A stretch of 26,159 nucleotides of DNA. Origin: CAZGNZ01 sp964527215 (GTDB taxonomy: Bacteria; Fidelibacterota; Marinisomatia; SCGC-AAA003-L08; JACNLC01). The stretch covers positions 1 through 26,159 of the forward strand of contig CAZGNZ010000046.1 of NCBI GenBank assembly GCA_964527215.1, written 5' to 3'. Shown piece after piece: positions 22,153-26,159 of the stretch. The position numbers were made by a program, and so were the translations under genes. The notes below the pieces were generated by a model. The model was not told the DNA's origin. It worked only from the letters and a program-made list of their open reading frames with translations, and searched no databases. Every line of letters begins with the position of its first letter. Position 1 is the first letter of the stretch.

Positions 22153-25100
22153 AGATTTGCGACTTGCGATGTTTCCCTATTCGTGATTTTCTTAAGTGGA
22201 ATACTGTTCAGCAGTACCCATTTTGAGACTGCTGAGCGCAGTTCGGACATCATCCGGCTGAATTTCTCTCTTGATAACATTGAGTTTGCAGAAGCACCGG
22301 ACGGCATGCGAATATTCGATGCATCTGCCGGGACCACCTTAGATTCAGGCTATCCGGAGCTGCCTGTCTATTCCACCATGATACAGCTGCAGCCGGAAAT
22401 TTCATACGAAGTGACCTGCATTGTGAATTCTGTTGAAACGATGACGGATATTCATCTGGCACATCATACTCCCGGACCGGAACAGCTGGCCAATAATCAG
22501 TATCTGCCGGCAGTCACGGAGACAGGCTCCGGAGTATATCCGGCGGAAAACCTTATCATGTCTGACCCGATAATCATGAGAGGATTGGAACTGATGTCCA
22601 TTTCCCTGATCCCGTTTTCGTATAATGCAGAGGAAGAAACGCTTGAAATCTGGCATGATGCTGAATTGGTGATCACGCCGGATGGTACCCGGCCCGCCAC
22701 CCGTGCGTCCCAGATGCCCCGGTCACGGATTTTTGAGCCGCTGTACGAATATCTGCTGGATAATTACGAGCCGCCGGAACGTTCGGAGTATCAGCAGCCG
22801 GCGGTGCTCTACATCTGCGGCGGGGGATCCAACGGCGCGATTGTGCACCCATATTTCCAGCAGCTGGTGGAATGGCGGCATAAGCGAGGATTTGTGGTCT
22901 ATACTGCTCATACGGGACAAACCGGATCCAGTGCAAACCAGATTAAAAACTACATCGAGGATGCCTACGAGACATTTGACCCGCCGCCGGAAATCGTGGG
23001 GCTGGTGGGAGATGTAAGCGGCAGTTTTGATGTGCCCACCTTCTACGAAAACTGGTCCTGGTACTCCGGTGAGGGGGATCACCCCTATACCGAGCTGGAG
23101 GGCAATGACATTTTCCCCGAGGTTCTGGTCGGCCGGATTTCAGTCTACAACAGCAGCGATCTGGCAAATGTGATCAATAAAACTCTCAGTTATGAAAGAG
23201 CCGGCTACATGGGCAACAACTGGTTTGAAAAAGCAGCTCTGGTAGGGGATCCCAACGATTCCGGAATATCCACCGCCGATGCAAATTACTATGTGGAGCA
23301 GCTCATGGAGGAAATCGGGATGGACGATATCCGGATCAAAACCAGCGGCTCCAGCTGGGCTTCCTGGATGGAAAATCAACTGGAAGAAGGCGTGCTCTAT
23401 TTCAATTACCGGGGCTGGGGGCTTTTCAGCGGGTTCAGCAGCAGCAATATCAACAATGCCAATAACGGCTACATGAATCCCTTCGTGACCTTCATAACCT
23501 GCGGTACCGGTTCATTTGCCTCCGGTACAGCTCTGACTGAAGATTTTATCCGGGCCGGAACGCTCAACAATCCGAAAGGGAGTGTAACCGCAATCGGAAC
23601 CGCAACCCTGGGTACGCACACCGTTTACAACAATATTGTGGACATGGGCGTGTTTGAGGGTATCCTGTCTCACGGTGTGGAAACGGCGGGTGCAGCGCTG
23701 GCAACGGGACATCTTGCCCTGTACCGGACCTATCCCTGGGATCCAAACAATAACGTTTCTGTTTTCACACATTGGAATAACCTGATGGGTGATCCTGCGC
23801 TGATGCTCTGGACTGACACACCGGAAATACTGGAAGTCAATTTTCCGGAAACCCTCACCGCGGGGGTCAATTTCGTGGAAATTCTGGTGGAGGATACCGA
23901 TGGCAATCCTGTTGAAAATGCTGTGGTCACCCTGACATCCGAAGTCGGTGATGATGTTTTCATCTCGGCGCGGACAGCTGATACAGGAATCGCCGGATTG
24001 AATCTTGATCCTGACTATGTCGGAACTGTCAATGTTACGGTTACGGGCCGAAACCTGAAGCCGGTGGAATCAGTTTTCGTCATTGAAACGGAAGGCCCCT
24101 CGGTTAATTTTGAAGCCGGCTCTGCTGTTGTGCTTGACCTTTCCGGCAACGGTGACGGTCTGCTGAATCCCGGTGAAGAGGTGCAGCTTGAACTTTCAAT
24201 CAGTAATTTCGGTGATGCTGCCGCAGCCGGAATCTCGGCCGCTCTGACAGCGGAATCGGAGCTGGTGAATATTCTGGACGGACCTCAGGCGGCGGGAGAT
24301 CTGGCCTCCGGTGAGTCGGCAGCGGTGGCATTCAATGTTGTTCTGGATTCCAATATGGAGGAAGGTCATGATATCGACTTCCGGCTGAGCATTGAGGATA
24401 CCGGGGGACATGCCTGGCTGTCCCGGGTTCCTGTTCAGGTTTTCGGCGCGGATTTGATGATCTCTGATTTCTACTTCTCGCAGGGGAGCCTGAATCCCGG
24501 GGAAACCGGCAGTCTGATGATTGAACTGACCAATCTTGGGTCGGTCCCCATTGCCGGGATCAGCGGGGAACTGCTGCCCGAAAACTATCTGCTGGAATCC
24601 CTGTCCGGTGAATGCTCCTGGCCCGAAATCCCGGCCGGCGGAAGTGCATTTGTCAGCACACCCTTTGAAATTGCCGCCAGCTCGGATATTATTAACGGCT
24701 CCGTGATACACCTGCCCATGCAGCTGACGGACGCAAACGGATACGAGAAAGAGGTCACTTTATCGCTGACGCTGGGGACAGTAACTGTGGAGGATCCCCT
24801 GGGTCCCGACCAGTACGGGTATTTCATCTACGACAGCAGTGATCTGGGATACAATCTGGCGCATCCTTACGACTGGCTGGAAATCGACCCGGATTACGGC
24901 GGCGACGGCAGCAGTGTGAACCTCAGCGATAACGGCAATGGTCTACCGTCTTCGCAGACACCCGCCCATCGGACGCTGCCGTTTACGTTCACCTTCTACG
25001 GGGTGGATTATGACCAAATCACCATCAGTTCCAACGGCTGGATATCCTTCGGTCACCGGGACAGCCGATCCTTCAGGAATTATTCCATCCCCGGTGCCGG

Positions 25101-25689
25101 CGGTCCTTCGGCCATGGTGGCGGCATTTTGGGATGACCTGACGACCAGCGGGTCCGGTGCAGTGTACTATTATGAATCCCCGCAGAATGATTTCGTCGTG
25201 ATTGAATGGTCAGATATGCGAACGTACAACCAGAACAGTCTGGAGAGCTTCCAGATTATCCTGTATGATGCCGTAACGCCTACCGGTGATGATGAGATTC
25301 TGATCCAGTACAAGGAATTCAACAATACCACCACCGGTGATCTGGACTGGGGCGGGATACAGCATGGCTCCTACTGCACCATCGGCATTGAAAATCATAC
25401 TGGAAATGATGGACTGGAGTATTCCTACAACAATGAATATCCCGAAGCCGCCCTGCCGGTGACGGATGAGACGGCCCTGTTTATCACGACCCGACAGCCC
25501 ATCGCGCTGCTGATGGGGGATGTAAATCAGGATTCGGACCTGAATGTGCTGGACGTTGTGGCCATCGTGAACCACATCCTGCATATTCAGCTGCTGGACG
25601 CTCTGGGTATTTATGTGGCGGACATAAATCAGGACGGCATGGTCAGCATTCTTGACATCATTTCAATCATTGTGCTGATCACGACCTGA
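22150..25689 (+). CDS. gingipain-family (peptidase C25) secreted protein with altered active site and dockerin-like tail
   Basis: An 1179-residue exported protein starting at TTG. In order: signal peptide (about 1-24); gingipain-type propeptide (to about 200, with Y-P-E-L-P-V-Y-S); C25 domain (about 217-555), which ends L-M-G-D-P-A-L-M-L-W; an Ig-like domain (D-G-N-P-V-E-N-A-V-V-T-L); two CARDB-like domains (N-G-D-G-L-L-N-P-G-E-E and S-L-N-P-G-E-T-G); a strand-rich domain (I-S-S-N-G-W-I-S-F-G ... A-A-F-W-D-D-L); and a dockerin pair (1123-1179). The catalytic Cys is present (C451, F-I-T-C-G-T-G), but the usual Y-x-G-H-G is Y420-R-G-W423-G, so the catalytic His is replaced by Trp. It may be inactive, use another His, or represent a distinct subfamily. 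It stands alone, followed by a hairpin. Confidence 0.88.
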   Translation: MRFATCDVSLFVIFLSGILFSSTHFETAERSSDIIRLNFSLDNIEFAEAPDGMRIFDASAGTTLDSGYPELPVYSTMIQLQPEISYEVTCIVNSVETMTDIHLAHHTPGPEQLANNQYLPAVTETGSGVYPAENLIMSDPIIMRGLELMSISLIPFSYNAEEETLEIWHDAELVITPDGTRPATRASQMPRSRIFEPLYEYLLDNYEPPERSEYQQPAVLYICGGGSNGAIVHPYFQQLVEWRHKRGFVVYTAHTGQTGSSANQIKNYIEDAYETFDPPPEIVGLVGDVSGSFDVPTFYENWSWYSGEGDHPYTELEGNDIFPEVLVGRISVYNSSDLANVINKTLSYERAGYMGNNWFEKAALVGDPNDSGISTADANYYVEQLMEEIGMDDIRIKTSGSSWASWMENQLEEGVLYFNYRGWGLFSGFSSSNINNANNGYMNPFVTFITCGTGSFASGTALTEDFIRAGTLNNPKGSVTAIGTATLGTHTVYNNIVDMGVFEGILSHGVETAGAALATGHLALYRTYPWDPNNNVSVFTHWNNLMGDPALMLWTDTPEILEVNFPETLTAGVNFVEILVEDTDGNPVENAVVTLTSEVGDDVFISARTADTGIAGLNLDPDYVGTVNVTVTGRNLKPVESVFVIETEGPSVNFEAGSAVVLDLSGNGDGLLNPGEEVQLELSISNFGDAAAAGISAALTAESELVNILDGPQAAGDLASGESAAVAFNVVLDSNMEEGHDIDFRLSIEDTGGHAWLSRVPVQVFGADLMISDFYFSQGSLNPGETGSLMIELTNLGSVPIAGISGELLPENYLLESLSGECSWPEIPAGGSAFVSTPFEIAASSDIINGSVIHLPMQLTDANGYEKEVTLSLTLGTVTVEDPLGPDQYGYFIYDSSDLGYNLAHPYDWLEIDPDYGGDGSSVNLSDNGNGLPSSQTPAHRTLPFTFTFYGVDYDQITISSNGWISFGHRDSRSFRNYSIPGAGGPSAMVAAFWDDLTTSGSGAVYYYESPQNDFVVIEWSDMRTYNQNSLESFQIILYDAVTPTGDDEILIQYKEFNNTTTGDLDWGGIQHGSYCTIGIENHTGNDGLEYSYNNEYPEAALPVTDETALFITTRQPIALLMGDVNQDSDLNVLDVVAIVNHILHIQLLDALGIYVADINQDGMVSILDIISIIVLITT

Positions 25690-25934
25690 TCCTGACTGCA
25701 AACAGAACTGAATTGAAAACGGATGGGAGCCCATCCGTTTTCTGTTTTGAGGGAGGACGGAACAGGGTGAATCTGTCGGCTGACGGATTATCAATCTGTC
25801 CCCTGAACAACAAATGTAATTGGGTGCATTCACCGCCGCTTGTTGAATATCCGTCATTTGCCGTGGCGGCGAAATATAATGACCCGATCAATAAGTGACA
25901 CCCGTTCCGTCAGCTAACGGTAACGTCTCGTAAG
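25690..25934. other. intergenic region after the C25 protein gene
   Basis: It starts with the hairpin at 25716-25741. The rest has a 6-bp inverted repeat (CGCCGC/GCGGCG, about 25830-25870). A 61-codon frame at 25713-25898 begins inside the hairpin and is not called. Confidence 0.4.
25716..25741 (+). terminator. hairpin terminator after the C25 protein gene
   Basis: AAAACGGATGG and CCATCCGTTTT form an 11-bp perfect stem around GAGC, 26 bp after the stop. The 3' arm ends in TTTT and is followed by CTGTTTT, so this is the most terminator-like hairpin in the window and could act in both directions. Confidence 0.75.
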
Positions 25935-25964
25935 TTGATGTAAAAGAAAATAGAAAAATATATA
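25935..25964 (+). promoter_or_regulatory. candidate promoter of the right-edge gene
   Basis: TTGATG (25935-25940) and TATATA (25959-25964) are 18 bp apart in very AT-rich DNA. Transcription would start near 25971, at the foot of a small hairpin. Confidence 0.45.
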
Positions 25965-25968
25965 TAAA

Positions 25969-25985
25969 AGATGGTTGAGCCATCT
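25969..25985 (+). promoter_or_regulatory. leader hairpin complementary to the start of the downstream gene
   Basis: AGATGG and CCATCT form a 6-bp stem with loop TTGAG at the predicted 5' end of the transcript. The stretch TGGTTGAG (25972-25979) is also the reverse complement of CTCAACCA (26025-26032), just after the start codon, so the leader could instead pair with the beginning of the gene. Confidence 0.45.
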
Positions 25986-26020
25986 GTAAAATCCTTTACC
26001 AAAAAAATAAGGATGGTATT

Positions 26021-26159
26021 ATGACTCAACCACGTGAAAAGTTACCCACATCAATAGACATAGAACAGCTTTTTGAAGATATATCCACAGGATATAATGT
26101 GGACCTAACCCATCTTAAGCAATTCGACCCCGATTTCCACTTTTTTCAGCATATTCGGA
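26021..26159 (+). CDS. 5' end of an unrecognised gene, cut by the window edge
   Basis: An ATG with AAGGA seven bases upstream opens a frame of 46 codons that runs off the window (M-T-Q-P-R-E-K-L-P-T-S-I-D-I-E-Q-L-F-E-D-I-S, then Q-F-D-P-D-F-H-F-F-Q-H). I do not recognise it. The DNA is AT-rich and its codon use differs from the neighbouring C25 gene. The structured leader overlapping the start would suit an insertion-sequence transposase, but no terminal repeat or DDE motif is visible in what remains. Confidence 0.6.
   Translation, partial: MTQPREKLPTSIDIEQLFEDISTGYNVDLTHLKQFDPDFHFFQHIR

Noticed and set aside
25713..25898. A 61-codon plus-strand frame after the C25 gene
   Set aside because: It begins at TTG inside the terminator hairpin, has no ribosome site and no domain-like sequence.
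1..26159. tRNA or rRNA genes
   Set aside because: I found no cloverleaf with a T-loop GTTCGA-type core nor any rRNA-like stretch on either strand; this was by eye, not with a covariance model.

Overview
The window looks like a chromosomal segment of a Gram-negative environmental bacterium, most plausibly a Candidatus Marinimicrobia (SAR406)/Calditrichota-type lineage of the FCB group. The main clue is a set of exported proteins that end in a paired dockerin-like calcium-loop domain (G-D-V-N-x-D ... V-L-D-[IV]-V), one of which also carries Cys-rich calcium repeats of a kind I associate with these lineages. The assignment is inference; no rRNA or other phylogenetic marker is present.

Layout. 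(1) 1-3894: a minus-strand operon of ferredoxin/flavodoxin-NADP reductase, Nudix hydrolase, secreted propeller-like lipoprotein and cysteine desulfurase. It is followed by a 188-bp degenerate second copy of part of the desulfurase gene. (2) 3895-6543: an AT-rich block with a minus-strand ECF sigma factor, zinc-binding membrane anti-sigma factor and Spy/CpxP/CnrX-like periplasmic sensor, flanked by gene-poor DNA with hairpins and very small ORFs. (3) 6544-7677: a TolB-like lipoprotein. (4) 7873-14026: a complete fatty-acid beta-oxidation operon, tetR-fadE-fadA-fadN. A perfect 14-bp palindromic operator sits between the -35 and -10 of its promoter, and a strong hairpin lies at its end. (5) 14227-15336: a dockerin-tailed secreted protein, separated by a bidirectional-looking hairpin from a minus-strand proline dehydrogenase and a possible 48-residue gene. 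(6) 16671-18350: about 1.7 kb of non-coding DNA dominated by a tandem array of almost three 430-432-bp units containing hairpins, 12-bp inverted repeats and G-quadruplex motifs. (7) 18351-21938: a consensus promoter, a possible coupled 63-codon leader ORF, a LamG-domain secreted protein and an exported penicillin-acylase-family hydrolase, both dockerin-tailed. (8) 22150-25689: a large gingipain-family (C25) protein with a dockerin tail, which starts at TTG behind a perfect Shine-Dalgarno and has Trp where the catalytic His is expected. (9) 25935-26159: the start of an unrecognised gene with a structured leader.

How it fits together: the organism appears to be a heterotroph that oxidises fatty acids and proline, senses envelope stress through an ECF cassette, and exports several large enzymes or binding proteins sharing a common C-terminal module. 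The least explained items are the 430-bp tandem array, the shared dockerin-like tails with no cohesin in view, the altered catalytic residue in the C25 protein, and the self-complementary leader at the right end.
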